Notes under the pieces: generated by a model
Told to the model about the DNA's origin: nothing
Database searches by the model: none
Seen by the model: only the letters and a program-made list of their open reading frames with translations
Made by a program: the position numbers and the translations under genes
Origin: Marichromatium purpuratum 984
GTDB taxonomy: Bacteria; Pseudomonadota; Gammaproteobacteria; Chromatiales; Chromatiaceae
NCBI RefSeq assembly: GCF_000224005.2
Contig: NZ_CP007031.1
Location: 3,253,001-3,317,000 of the forward strand
Length of the DNA: 64,000 nucleotides
Direction: 5' to 3'
Part shown: in pieces, positions 1-8,939 of the stretch
Layout: every line of letters starts with the position of its first letter
Numbering within the stretch: position 1 is the first letter of the stretch

Positions 1-801
1 CACCCGGACGTCAGCAAGGAGTCCGACGCCGAGGCCCGCTTCAAGGAGATCAACGAGGCCAACGAGGTGCTGCACGACCCCGAGAAGCGCGCTGCCTACG
101 ACGCCCTCGGCAGCGGCTGGCGCGCCGGCCAGGACTTCCGCCCGCCGCCCGGCGGCGGGCGACGCGGCCACTACCGCTTCGATGCCGAGGACGTCGGCGA
201 CTTCAGCGACTTCTTCTCCAGCATCTTCGGACGCGCCTTCGGCGGCGCCGAGCCGCCGCGACGCCGCGGCCAGGACCAGACGGTACGCATCGCCCTCGAT
301 CTCGACGAGGCCTATCGCGGTGTCACCCGCCAGGTGCGGGTCGAGTCCTCGGGCAACGCTCGCACCCTCAAGGTCCGCATCCCCGCCGGGGTTACCCAGG
401 GCCGACAGATCCGGCTCGCCAGCCAGGGCGGTGCCGGACTCGGCGGCGGACCGGCCGGCGACCTCTACCTCGAGGTCGAGCTGCGCCCGCACCCGCACTT
501 CACCCCGGACGGACGCGATATCCACCTGCGCCTGCCGCTGGCGCCTTGGGAGGCGGCGCTCGGCGCCGCGGTGAGCGTGCCCACCCTCGGCGGCACCGTC
601 AGCCTGAAGATCCCGCCGGGCTCGCAATCCGGGCAGCGGCTGCGACTCAAGGGGCGCGGGCTGCCCGGCGATCCGCCCGGCGACACCCTGGTGACGCTCG
701 AGATCCAGGCCCCGCCGGCGACCACCGAGGCGGCGCGGCGTGCCTACCGCAAGCTCGCCGAGCAGCTAGACTTCAACCCGCGCGCCGACCTCGGGGTGTA
801 G
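1..801 (+). CDS. cbpA: DnaJ-class co-chaperone CbpA (5' end outside window)
   Basis: Co-chaperone that stimulates DnaK and, in E. coli, also binds curved DNA. The frame is open from base 1 and begins with the J-domain HPD triad, so helices I and II of the J domain are cut off by the window edge. After the rest of the J domain comes a Gly/Phe-rich linker (about residues 36-80 of what is visible, with repeated FSDFFSSIFG-like sequence). The two beta-rich C-terminal substrate-binding domains follow. There is no CXXCXGXG zinc finger, which separates CbpA from DnaJ. cbpM lies 30 bp downstream, which supports CbpA over other type II J proteins. Confidence 0.93.
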   Translation, partial: HPDVSKESDAEARFKEINEANEVLHDPEKRAAYDALGSGWRAGQDFRPPPGGGRRGHYRFDAEDVGDFSDFFSSIFGRAFGGAEPPRRRGQDQTVRIALDLDEAYRGVTRQVRVESSGNARTLKVRIPAGVTQGRQIRLASQGGAGLGGGPAGDLYLEVELRPHPHFTPDGRDIHLRLPLAPWEAALGAAVSVPTLGGTVSLKIPPGSQSGQRLRLKGRGLPGDPPGDTLVTLEIQAPPATTEAARRAYRKLAEQLDFNPRADLGV

Positions 802-831
802 CGCGCGGCTCAATGAGGGAGGACATCGCCG

Positions 832-1170
832 ATGCAGCAGCTGGAGCGGATCTTCGAGGGCATCGTGCTCGACGAGGGCCTGAGCCTGTCGCTGGTCGAG
901 CTGTGCGTGCTCTGCGACGCCGAGCACCACCTGATCGAGTGCATGGTCGCCGAGGGGCTGCTCAACCCCTGCGGCAGCCTCCCCGCCGAGTGGCGTTTCG
1001 ACGGGGTCGCGGTGCGCCGCGCGCGCCGCGCCGTACGGCTGCGCCACGACCTCGACCTCAACCTCGCCGGTACCGCGCTGGCGCTCGACCTACTCGAGGA
1101 GAACGAGCGCCTGCGCGAGCGACTGCAGGTGCTCGAGCAGCACCTCGGCGCCCCCGGCACGCCGCGCTGA
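832..1170 (+). CDS. cbpM: Chaperone modulator CbpM
   Basis: Small (112 aa) protein of the CbpM/MerR-like helix-turn-helix family that binds the J domain of CbpA and inhibits its co-chaperone activity. Visible features are a predicted N-terminal winged-helix-like segment (about residues 15-60, with the VELCVLC and LIECMVAEGLL stretches) and a C-terminal charged helix ending in a leucine-rich coiled coil (ALDLLEENERLRERLQVLEQ). It follows cbpA by 30 bp, the usual two-gene operon. It ends 7 bp before the end of the convergent nadC. Confidence 0.9.
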   Translation: MQQLERIFEGIVLDEGLSLSLVELCVLCDAEHHLIECMVAEGLLNPCGSLPAEWRFDGVAVRRARRAVRLRHDLDLNLAGTALALDLLEENERLRERLQVLEQHLGAPGTPR

Positions 1171-1177
1171 GCGAGGC

Positions 1178-2026
1178 TCAGCCGACCTCCAGACGCATCG
1201 ACAGATCGACCGCGGTCACGTCCTTGGTGAGCGCGCCGACCGAGATGCGGTCGACCCCGGTTTCGGCGATGCCGCGAATGGTCTCGAGGTTCACCCCACC
1301 GGAGGCCTCCAGGCGCGCCCGCCCGGCGCTCAGCGCCACCGCCTCGCGCAGCTGGTCGTTGCCGAAGTTATCGAGCAGCACCGTCGGCGCACCGGCGGCC
1401 AGCGCCTGCTCGAGTTCGGCGAGCGACTCGACCTCGACGATGATCTCCAGCCCGGTGTCCAGCGCCCGCGCCGCAGCCACCGCCGCGGCGATCGAGCCGG
1501 CGGCGAGGATGTGGTTCTCCTTGATGAGGATGGCGTCGTGCAGCCCCATGCGGTGGTTGGTGCCGCCACCGCAGCGCACCGCGTACTTCTGCTGCAACCG
1601 CAGCCCCGGCAGGGTCTTGCGGGTGTCGAGCACCGCCACCGGCAGCCCGGCGACGGCGTCGGCGAAGCGACGGGTGCGGGTGGCGGTGCCCGAGAGGGTC
1701 TGCAGCAGGTTCATCGCCGTGCGCTCGCCGGTGAGCAGCGCACGCACCGGACCGGTGATCACGCACAGCCGCTGCCCCGGCGCGACGCGCTCGCCGTCGG
1801 CCGCCTCCCAGTCGATGCGGATCGTCGGATCGAGGGCGTGGAACACCGCCTCGAACCAGTCCCGGCCGCAGAGCACCGCCGACTCACGGGTGATTAGCTC
1901 GGCGCGCGCCTGCTGATCGACGGGCAGCAACGCAGCGGTGACGTCGCCACTGCCGAGGTCCTCGGCGAGCGCCGCGCGCGCCTGTTCGCGGATCAGTGAG
2001 GGATCGAGGGGCTGGGGGCTGTGCAT
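1178..2026 (-). CDS. nadC: Nicotinate-nucleotide pyrophosphorylase (carboxylating)
   Basis: Quinolinate phosphoribosyltransferase: quinolinate plus PRPP gives nicotinate mononucleotide, CO2 and pyrophosphate in de novo NAD synthesis; cytosolic. At 282 aa it has the family length. The catalytic TRKTLPGLR segment, the [20 protein letters not shown] segment (Arg, His, Lys and Glu ligands of quinolinate/PRPP) and the C-terminal [11 protein letters not shown] and [11 protein letters not shown] strands are all present. The ATG is at 2026; the next gene on this side (2235) diverges. No other NAD gene is in the window. Confidence 0.96.
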   Translation of the reverse strand: MHSPQPLDPSLIREQARAALAEDLGSGDVTAALLPVDQQARAELITRESAVLCGRDWFEAVFHALDPTIRIDWEAADGERVAPGQRLCVITGPVRALLTGERTAMNLLQTLSGTATRTRRFADAVAGLPVAVLDTRKTLPGLRLQQKYAVRCGGGTNHRMGLHDAILIKENHILAAGSIAAAVAAARALDTGLEIIVEVESLAELEQALAAGAPTVLLDNFGNDQLREAVALSAGRARLEASGGVNLETIRGIAETGVDRISVGALTKDVTAVDLSMRLEVG

Positions 2027-2234
2027 GGGTATCGGTGTCCTGTGTCGTCGGCGACCGGGCGCACCACCGGCGGGCGCCCATCGAGGGGGGCGATCATGCC
2101 ACAGCCGCGACGTCCGGGCGCAGCCCGGGCGCCGGGGTCATCACAGCGTTGACGCCATCGGCGCGGCTCATTAACGTTCGTCGCGTACCTGATGCGCCGT
2201 TCGGCGCCGGTGACGACCCGAGGAGAGTGACGCG

Positions 2235-3272
2235 ATGACACGAGTGGTATTGGTGACCGGCGCGGCGGGCTTCATCGGCGGCCATCTGGTCGAGTCGCTG
2301 CGCGCCGACGGGATCGCGGTGCGCGCTCTGGTGCGCCCCGGCGAGAACTGCGCGGTGTTGAGCGCCTGCGGCGCCGAGATCCGTCACGGCGACCTCACCG
2401 ACGCGGCGAGCCTGGAGGCGGCGCTCGCCGGGGTCGGGCAGGTCTATCACCTCGCCGCCGTCTCCAGACACGACGCCCGGGTCCCCGACGCGCGCTACCG
2501 GGCGGTCAACGTCGAGGGCACCCGGCTGCTGCTCGAGGCCGCGCGCCGCGCCGGCGCGCGCCGTTTCGTGTTCACCGGCACCATCGAGGCGGTGGGCACC
2601 TCGCGCGACGGGCGCCCGCTCACTGAGGACAGCCCCCAGCACCCGCGCAACATCTATGGCCGGAGCAAGCTCGAGGCCGAGCGACTGGTGCGCGCGGCCG
2701 CCGCCGACGGCGGCCTGGAGACGGTGGTGGTGCGCCCGCCGATGACCTATGGCGAACGCGAGCCGATCCTGCTCGGACGGCTCTTCCGGGTGATCGACAA
2801 GGGACTCTACCCGCTGATCGGCCCGCGCGAGGTGCTCACCGAGTTCTGCTATGTCGGCAACCAGGTCGCCGGGCTGCGCCTGGCCGCCGAGCACGGCCGT
2901 CCGGGCGAGGTCTATTTCATCTCCGACGCGCGCTCCTACTCGCTCGAGGAGATCGTCCACGCCATCGCCGCCGAGCTGGGGGTGCAGGTGTGGACCCCGC
3001 GCCTCCCGATCCCGCTGGCGCGCGCCATCGGGCTCGGCTTCGAGGGGCTGGGCAAGGTGCTGCCCTTCTACCCCTTCCTCATCCCCCAGACCGGACGCCC
3101 GCCGTTCTCGCGCAAGACCGTCGAGTGGACCGCCGAGAGCCGGCTCTATGTCGACATCGGCAAGGCCCGCGCCGAACTCGGCTACCGCCCGCCCCACTCG
3201 CTCGCCGCGGGCATCGCCCGCACCGTCGCCTGGTATCGCGACCAGGGCCTGCTGCGCCCGCCGCGCGACTGA
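2235..3272 (+). CDS. NAD-dependent epimerase/dehydratase (extended SDR)
   Basis: Extended short-chain dehydrogenase of 345 aa, likely acting on a nucleotide-sugar or similar hydroxy/keto substrate. The N-terminal Rossmann motif TGAAGFIGGH and the catalytic YGRSK (YxxxK) are intact. A TGTIEAVG stretch follows strand beta5, and a C-terminal substrate domain is present. The ATG at 2235 has a GGAG site (gaggagagtgacgcg). It opens a three-gene + strand unit (epimerase, sulfotransferase, acyltransferase) at the edge of the glycan locus, which favours a role in glycan or lipid tailoring. The sequence also resembles dihydroflavonol- or sterol-type reductases, so the substrate is open. Confidence 0.85.
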   Translation: MTRVVLVTGAAGFIGGHLVESLRADGIAVRALVRPGENCAVLSACGAEIRHGDLTDAASLEAALAGVGQVYHLAAVSRHDARVPDARYRAVNVEGTRLLLEAARRAGARRFVFTGTIEAVGTSRDGRPLTEDSPQHPRNIYGRSKLEAERLVRAAAADGGLETVVVRPPMTYGEREPILLGRLFRVIDKGLYPLIGPREVLTEFCYVGNQVAGLRLAAEHGRPGEVYFISDARSYSLEEIVHAIAAELGVQVWTPRLPIPLARAIGLGFEGLGKVLPFYPFLIPQTGRPPFSRKTVEWTAESRLYVDIGKARAELGYRPPHSLAAGIARTVAWYRDQGLLRPPRD

Positions 3273-3300
3273 TCCCAACCCACAGCCACGGACCCCCGAG

Positions 3301-3915
3301 ATGCCGCTACCGCTGTTCGACCGTCTGCGCCGCCGCCAGGAGATCATCGTCGTCTCCGGCCTGCCCCGCTCGGGCACCTCGATGATGACCGCCATGCTCG
3401 CCGCCGGCGGGGTGGAGGTGTTCACCGATGCCGCGCGCGCGGCCGACGCCGACAACCCACGCGGCTACTTCGAGCACGAACGGGTGAAACGGCTGCGCGA
3501 GGAGGATCCGGGCTGGCTGCGCGCGGCCCGCGGCAAGGCGATCAAGGTGGTCGCGCCGCTGCTCGACGCCCTGCCCCCGGGACACCGCTACCGGGTGCTG
3601 TTCATGCGTCGCGACCTCGCCGAGGTGCTGGCCTCGCAGCGCGCCATGCTGGTGCGTCGCGGCACCGACCCCGACAAGATCGACGACGCCACCCTGGGAA
3701 CGCTCTACCGCCGCCAGCTCGCCACGCTCGAGGGCTGGCTCGCCGCGCAGCGTCACATCCAGGTGCTCGACGTCGACTATGCGCGCGCCATCGCCGAGCC
3801 CGCCGCCGAGGCGGCGCGCGTGGCCGACTTCCTCGACCGCCCGCTCGACCGCGAGGCGATGGCCGCAGTCGCCGACCCCGGGCTCTATCGCCAGCGCCAG
3901 GGGGGCGCGCGATGA
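3301..3915 (+). CDS. Small sulfotransferase-family protein
   Basis: Protein of 204 aa with the PAPS-dependent sulfotransferase fold signature near its start: SGLPRSGTS (residues about 19-27) is the 5'-phosphosulfate-binding loop. A second conserved block, FMRRDLAEVLASQ, corresponds to the 3'-phosphate-binding Arg/Ser region. It is shorter than most carbohydrate sulfotransferases (about 250-300 aa) but both PAPS-binding elements are intact. The start at 3301 lies 28 bp after the epimerase. Its stop overlaps the next start (ATGA). Inferred role: sulfation of a glycan or lipid made by the locus. A non-catalytic nucleotide-binding relative cannot be excluded. Confidence 0.75.
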   Translation: MPLPLFDRLRRRQEIIVVSGLPRSGTSMMTAMLAAGGVEVFTDAARAADADNPRGYFEHERVKRLREEDPGWLRAARGKAIKVVAPLLDALPPGHRYRVLFMRRDLAEVLASQRAMLVRRGTDPDKIDDATLGTLYRRQLATLEGWLAAQRHIQVLDVDYARAIAEPAAEAARVADFLDRPLDREAMAAVADPGLYRQRQGGAR

Positions 3916-4856
3916 TCGTGCACGAGCACCCGGCGCGCGACCTGCTGCGACTGCTGATCTGGTATCCGCTGCGCTGGTTCTGCGCGCGCGCGCCGATCGC
4001 GCTCAACCTGCGGCTGTTCGCCGCCATGGGACGCTTGCACCTGGCGCTCTCCGGCGCGCGCCGCGCGCAACTGCGCGCGCGCTTCGCCCGCGCCTATCCC
4101 GCCGCCGACGCGGCGCGGATCGCCGCCTGGAGCCGCACCTATCTGATCAACCACTATGTCGACCGGCTGTCGATCTTTCACTACCACCGGCTGCACGGGC
4201 GGGCGCTGTCGCAGATGATCGAGATCGCCGGTCGCGACCGGCTCGACGCCGCGCTCGCCGAGGGACGCGGCTGCGTGCTGGTGCACGCCCATCTCGGCCC
4301 CTCGCAGCTGCCGCTGGTCACGCTCGGTCGTCTCGGCTACCCGATGACCCAGCTCGGGTTGCGCTCGGCGCAAGGGCTCTCATTCATCGGTCGTCGTGTC
4401 CAGCTTCACCACCGGCTGCGGCTCGAGGAGGCCTTCCCGGCAGAGATGCTCTATGTCGCGCGCTTCCAGCGTCAGCTCCACCGCAGTCTCGCCGCCGGGC
4501 GGGTGCTGATGATGGCCGGCGACGGCACCGGCACCACCGAGCGCTATGGTCATCACCTGCCCCACGTCTGCTGCGGCCACACCCTGGAGCTGCCGCTCGG
4601 CCCCTTCCGCCTGGCCCGAAGCACCGGCGCGCCGCTGCGCTTCCTCTTCCTGGCCCGCGACGGCGCCCGTCGCTACCGCGCGGTCATCGAGTCGCCGCCG
4701 CCCGGAGTCGAGACCCCGGAGACGCTGCAACAGGCCTTCGTCGCGCGGCTACGTCACTGGATCGACAGCGACCCCGGGCTGTGGCAGTTCTGGGACCAGT
4801 TCGCAGCCGAGGATACCTCGGCTGCGAGCATCTCGCAGAGCACGGTGAACACCTGA
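3912..4856 (+). CDS. LpxL/HtrB-like acyltransferase, HX4Q variant (paralogue 1)
   Basis: Protein of 314 aa resembling the lysophospholipid/Kdo2-lipid A acyltransferase family (LpxL, LpxM). The N-terminus has a hydrophobic anchor (RDLLRLLIWYPLRW). The catalytic region reads VHAHLGPSQ. In LpxL-type enzymes the dyad is HX4D/E; here it is His127 to Gln132, so the acid of the dyad is replaced. Later blocks, including a MMAGDGTGT segment, match the family pattern. It overlaps the sulfotransferase by 4 bp. Its 3' end overlaps the convergent GT9 gene by 103 bp. A second copy at 10529-11530 shares the N-terminal block and the same HX4Q change. Confidence 0.8.
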   Translation: MIVHEHPARDLLRLLIWYPLRWFCARAPIALNLRLFAAMGRLHLALSGARRAQLRARFARAYPAADAARIAAWSRTYLINHYVDRLSIFHYHRLHGRALSQMIEIAGRDRLDAALAEGRGCVLVHAHLGPSQLPLVTLGRLGYPMTQLGLRSAQGLSFIGRRVQLHHRLRLEEAFPAEMLYVARFQRQLHRSLAAGRVLMMAGDGTGTTERYGHHLPHVCCGHTLELPLGPFRLARSTGAPLRFLFLARDGARRYRAVIESPPPGVETPETLQQAFVARLRHWIDSDPGLWQFWDQFAAEDTSAASISQSTVNT

Positions 4857-5971
4857 TCGACCCCGAGCTGGCGCATGCACCACTGCCGCTCGGGGTGACG
4901 ACAGACATGTTCGTCACAGCCGGCGCGACACCACAAATCGGCCACTTCCACCACCCGATGACCGTTGCCATAGGGACGGGTCTCGCGGCTCGATGAAGGT
5001 CCGAACAGCGCCAACGCCGGCGTTCCCAGGGCGGCGGCCAGGTGTAGCGGCGCGCTGTCGTTGCACACCAGCACCCGCGCCTCGCGCAGCAGCGCGGCCA
5101 TCGCTCGCAACCCCAGTTGACCGCTGAGATCGTGCACCCGGGGTCCACCGGCACCGGCCACCTCGGCCGCCAGCGCGCGCTCGTCCGGGCCGCCGAACAG
5201 CACCACGGCAAGCCCCAACCGTCGACCAATCTGCTCGACCAGGGCGCCATAGCGCGCCGCCGGCCAACACTTGAGCACCAGGCGCGAGCCGGGGTGAACG
5301 GCCACGAAAGGCCTGGTGATCCCCCGCTCGGCGAGCAATTGCCGCGCCGCCGCGCGCTCGGCACTGCTGTGGTGGACACCCCAGTGCACGCCCTCGACCC
5401 GGCAGCCGAGTGCACGACAGAGATCGAGGTGATACTCCACCTTGTGTTTCAGCCCCGGATAGGGCACCACCCGGGTGAGCATCCAGGCCCCGCCACCGAC
5501 GCCGTAACTGACCTTGTGGGTCGCCTGCAGCGGGCGCACCAGCATCAGGATCTCGCGGATGTCGGCGCGCGCCTCGATCACCAAGTCGAAGCGCCGGTGA
5601 CGCATCCGCCAACGCCAGCGCAGATAGTCGAGCGGACCGCTGTGGTCGCTGAACCAGAAGGGGTCGTAGGTGATCAGCGCGTCGAGGTCGGGGTTGCCCT
5701 CGAGCAAGGGCGCCGCGCCGGCGGCGGTGAGCAGGGTGATGCGCGCGTCCGGGAAGCGCTCGCGCAGCGGGCGCAGCATCGGCATCGTCATGATCACGTC
5801 GCCCAGATAGAGCGTGCGGATCAGCAGGATCTCGCGCACCTCGGCGGGGTCGATCGGACGCGGCTGACGGCGCCATCGCCAGGGTAGGCTCAGCGGTGCA
5901 CCGATCAGGTCGGCGAGCCGGGTCAGCCAACGCTTGCGGGCATTGACGATCTTGTAGTGGGTGCGACTCAT
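4754..5971 (-). CDS. Glycosyltransferase family 9 (heptosyltransferase-like)
   Basis: GT-B fold enzyme of 405 aa resembling LPS heptosyltransferases (WaaC/WaaF). Family blocks seen are ILLIRTLYLGDVIMT near residue 50, VHPGSRLVLKCWP (start of the nucleotide-sugar domain), VLFGGPDE, and VCNDSAPLHLAAALGTPALALFGPS (cut here in the sense of two adjoining motifs, NDSxPxHLA and ALFGP). It is last in a - strand unit, 9 bp after the preceding radical SAM gene is read in reverse order. The C-terminal 30 or so residues lie past the GT9 core and overlap the convergent acyltransferase gene. The sugar donor is not predictable; ADP-heptose or another donor is possible. Confidence 0.88.
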   Translation of the reverse strand: MSRTHYKIVNARKRWLTRLADLIGAPLSLPWRWRRQPRPIDPAEVREILLIRTLYLGDVIMTMPMLRPLRERFPDARITLLTAAGAAPLLEGNPDLDALITYDPFWFSDHSGPLDYLRWRWRMRHRRFDLVIEARADIREILMLVRPLQATHKVSYGVGGGAWMLTRVVPYPGLKHKVEYHLDLCRALGCRVEGVHWGVHHSSAERAAARQLLAERGITRPFVAVHPGSRLVLKCWPAARYGALVEQIGRRLGLAVVLFGGPDERALAAEVAGAGGPRVHDLSGQLGLRAMAALLREARVLVCNDSAPLHLAAALGTPALALFGPSSSRETRPYGNGHRVVEVADLWCRAGCDEHVCRHPERQWCMRQLGVDQVFTVLCEMLAAEVSSAANWSQNCHSPGSLSIQ

Positions 5972-5980
5972 GCGTCTTCC

Positions 5981-7306
5981 TCAGGTTGAGCGGGCCGCGG
6001 CGGCGCGACGCGCGCGCAGCCGGCCGACGCGCCCCTTGAGCCAGAGCAGGGCATCGAAGACACGGTCGAGATGACGGGTGCGCGGATTGGTGTAGTAGCG
6101 TGGATAGAGCAGCGGGTCGTCGGGATCGACCACCCCCTCCTCCAGGGCGATGCGGTGCAGCCCGGTGTGCGGCTCGATGCGCAGCACGCTGAACTCGAAG
6201 TGCACCCGACGCCCCAGGCGCAGTCTGGCGCGAAGCACGAAGAACAGGATCGAGAGCAGGTTGCCGAGGGTCTGACCGGGCGGATTGCGGAAGAAGTTGT
6301 AGCTCACCTCCAGCCCGGGATAGCGCGAGAGCAGGCGGTAGATGCGCAGGATGTCGGCGCGCCGCATGTCCTTGCCGAGACGCTGCAGCGTCGGATCGGC
6401 GATGGCGTCGGGCGAGAAGATGGCGTGGACGCAGCCGGCGCGCACCGCCAGCGCCATGAACGCGGCGTCGGCGTGCCGCTCGTTGATCCACGCCGACCAG
6501 CGCGCCCGTACCCCGCGCGCGACCAGCTCGCGACAGATATGCTCGGCATGGGCGCGCGGCAGGTTGAACACCGAGTCGACGAAGGTGAAACGCTCCACCC
6601 CGTGATCGCGCACCAGGGCCTCGATCTCGTCGACGATCAGTCGGGGGTCGCGCAGGCGCATCCGCTTGCCGTTGAGATAACCGTAGATGCAGTAGACACA
6701 GCTCAGCGGGCAACCGCGCTTGGTCTCCACCCCGATGGCATCGGCAAAGCCCGCGCGATAGTCGCCGACCCGCAGCGCACCGCGCTCGGGCAGCGCGATG
6801 GCATCGAGATCGACCGGTCCCTGCAGCGGCCCGGAGAAGTGCAGCACGCCGTCGCGCCGATAGAACACCGAGGCCACGGTCTCGGGGCGATCGAGACGCT
6901 CGAGCAGCTGCTGCAGCGTCTCCTCGCCCTCGAGATGCACGCCGAGGTCGAGCCTCGGCTCGGCCTCCATGATCTCGCGCGCGAACATCGAGAAGCCCGA
7001 ACCGCCGATGATCACCGGCGCGCGAGCGTACCGCTCGATCACCGTCAGCAGCTCGCCGAGCAGTGGGTAGTAGAAGACCACGTCGCGCTTGTTGGTCGAG
7101 TCGATGTTACGCAGCGAGATGCCGATCGCCTCGGGCGCGAACTCGGCCAGCGCCTCGGCGAGCGCCGCGCGCGGCGACTCGACTAGGTTGGTGTCGAGCA
7201 CCCGCACCTGATGACCGACGAGGTTCGCCGCCAGGCTGCCGAGCCCGATGGGGAAGACCAGCGGCTCGTTGCCGCCGAGAAAGGCCTGGATCAGCAACAC
7301 CCTCAT
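5981..7306 (-). CDS. B12-binding-type radical SAM protein 1
   Basis: Protein of 441 aa with an N-terminal Rossmann-like cobalamin-binding domain (about residues 1-140) and a radical SAM barrel with the cluster motif C199-X3-C203-X2-C206 (RGCPLSCVYC). The N-terminal domain has the family glycine pattern (GGSGFSMFA) but no DXHXXG, so any cobalamin would not be bound through that His. Class B methylases and ring-forming enzymes such as BchE and HpnP-type proteins share this layout. It is third of three consecutive radical SAM genes on this strand; its ATG overlaps the stop of the gene before it. The reaction is unknown. Confidence 0.86.
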   Translation of the reverse strand: MRVLLIQAFLGGNEPLVFPIGLGSLAANLVGHQVRVLDTNLVESPRAALAEALAEFAPEAIGISLRNIDSTNKRDVVFYYPLLGELLTVIERYARAPVIIGGSGFSMFAREIMEAEPRLDLGVHLEGEETLQQLLERLDRPETVASVFYRRDGVLHFSGPLQGPVDLDAIALPERGALRVGDYRAGFADAIGVETKRGCPLSCVYCIYGYLNGKRMRLRDPRLIVDEIEALVRDHGVERFTFVDSVFNLPRAHAEHICRELVARGVRARWSAWINERHADAAFMALAVRAGCVHAIFSPDAIADPTLQRLGKDMRRADILRIYRLLSRYPGLEVSYNFFRNPPGQTLGNLLSILFFVLRARLRLGRRVHFEFSVLRIEPHTGLHRIALEEGVVDPDDPLLYPRYYTNPRTRHLDRVFDALLWLKGRVGRLRARRAAAARST

Positions 7307-8805
7307 GCCGCGCGCCCCCCGACCGGACGCAGCCGCGCCTTGAGCGCACGCAGCGCGCGATAGAGCCAGGCGAAGCCCGGGCGCAGCGGCGCGGCGGCGA
7401 GCACCCGCCCGAGCGGTCGGCTGGCGAGCAGTCGCAGCAGCGGCCCCGGCATGCGCCCGCCCTGGGCGAGCGCGAACAGCAGGTTGGGATAGCTGCCGGC
7501 GCGCATGTTGTAGCTCTTGGCGTAGACGTCGCGATGGGCATCGCGCACATGACCGTCACGCACCCCCATGCGATGCAGCTCGGTGCCCGGATAGAGCACC
7601 AGCGAGAAGGGCTGGAGACGATAGGGCTTGGGCAGGCGGGCGATCAGACGCAGGCTCTCGAGGGTATCCTCGGTGCGCTCGTAGGGCACGTCGAGCAGGA
7701 AGTCGTAGCTCGGCGGGAACATCCGCGCGCGATAGCGGTTGATGATCCGCGCCGCGCGCAGCACCCGGCGGTTGTCCATGCGGGCGCGGTTGTAGAGCGC
7801 CTGCATCCGCGCGCTGCCGCTCTCGATGCCCATCTGCACGTAGACCAGACCGGCGTCGACCAGCAGCGCCATCTTCTCCTCGGTCACCGTCAGCGGGCTG
7901 GCCAGACAGGAGAAGGGCAGCCCGATGCGTTCCTTGTAGGCGGTGCAGAAGGCCGCCAGCGAGGCGCTCGGGCGCGAGAAGAAGGCATCGTCCGAGATCC
8001 ACACGAAGCCGATGTCCGGGAAGCGGTGCTTGACCTGCTCGAGTTCGTCGATGACATGCTCGACGCTGCGCCAGCGCAAATAGCCACGCTTGTCGTAGAG
8101 GTTCTTGAGCGCGTCGTTGGCGCAGTAGGAACACTTGTGCGGACAGCCGCGCCCGGTCATGGTCTGGTAGCCCATCTTGCCGAGCAGGTTGGAGACGGTG
8201 CCGGTGCGCAGGTGGCGCTCGGTGAGTTCACGGGTGAAAGGGGTGATGGTGCCGTCGGCGACCATGAAGTGATGGTCGGCGAGGCTGTAGTCGGGCGCCG
8301 GATAGCGATCGAGGTCGCGCAGCAGCGGTCGCGGCGGGTTGCGGCTGATCGCCCCGTCCCCTGCGCGCACCCAGAGATTGGCCAGAGCATCGATGGCCGC
8401 ACCGCGACCGAGCGCGTCGGCGAGATCGAGCAGCGCCTCCTCGCCGTCGCCGACACAGACGATGTCGGCGTGAACGATGCACTCGTCGGGACAGATGGTG
8501 GCGTGCACCCCGCCCCAGACCACCGGCACCGAGGTCGCGGCATGGATCGCATGGGTGATCTGGCGCGCGGCGGCGAAGTAGTTGGTCATCAGGGTGATGC
8601 CGACCAGGTCGACGTCGCGACACAGCGCCACCAGCTGACGCAGGGTCTCGGGACGATAGCGCTCCTCGCCGTAGTCCTCGTCGCAGGCCGGGTCGGGCAG
8701 GAAGATCATCCGCGTCCAGTGGCCGCGCTCGCGCAGATAGGCCGACATGGTGCGCAGACCGAACACGGTGATGTCAGGGAAGGGCGAGATCAACGCGATG
8801 CGCAT
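7303..8805 (-). CDS. B12-binding-type radical SAM protein 2
   Basis: Protein of 500 aa. The N-terminal half (1-150) is a cobalamin-binding-like domain (ISPFPDITVFGLR, then VVWGGVHATICPDE and CVGDGEEALLDL). The radical SAM domain carries C221-X3-C225-X2-C228 (RGCPHKCSYC). The C-terminal segment past about residue 420 is Arg- and Ala-rich. No DXHXXG motif is visible. The start at 8805 has a strong AGGAGGAG site. It is close in organisation to the protein at 8940-10532 (both have the WGGVH block, the RNP-RPL linker and the GCPH cluster) and the two are likely paralogues. Confidence 0.86.
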   Translation of the reverse strand: MRIALISPFPDITVFGLRTMSAYLRERGHWTRMIFLPDPACDEDYGEERYRPETLRQLVALCRDVDLVGITLMTNYFAAARQITHAIHAATSVPVVWGGVHATICPDECIVHADIVCVGDGEEALLDLADALGRGAAIDALANLWVRAGDGAISRNPPRPLLRDLDRYPAPDYSLADHHFMVADGTITPFTRELTERHLRTGTVSNLLGKMGYQTMTGRGCPHKCSYCANDALKNLYDKRGYLRWRSVEHVIDELEQVKHRFPDIGFVWISDDAFFSRPSASLAAFCTAYKERIGLPFSCLASPLTVTEEKMALLVDAGLVYVQMGIESGSARMQALYNRARMDNRRVLRAARIINRYRARMFPPSYDFLLDVPYERTEDTLESLRLIARLPKPYRLQPFSLVLYPGTELHRMGVRDGHVRDAHRDVYAKSYNMRAGSYPNLLFALAQGGRMPGPLLRLLASRPLGRVLAAAPLRPGFAWLYRALRALKARLRPVGGRAA

Positions 8806-8939
8806 CCGCGGGCTCCTCCTCGGTTGCCGGGTCGTGATCGCACCGCGCCCTCCTGGCGCGGCGCGACCGGGGAGAGGTCACGGCGATGGCCGTGATGCCA
8901 TCCGGCCCGGGCGCATGGCCGGCTCCGCCGGCGCGCGCC

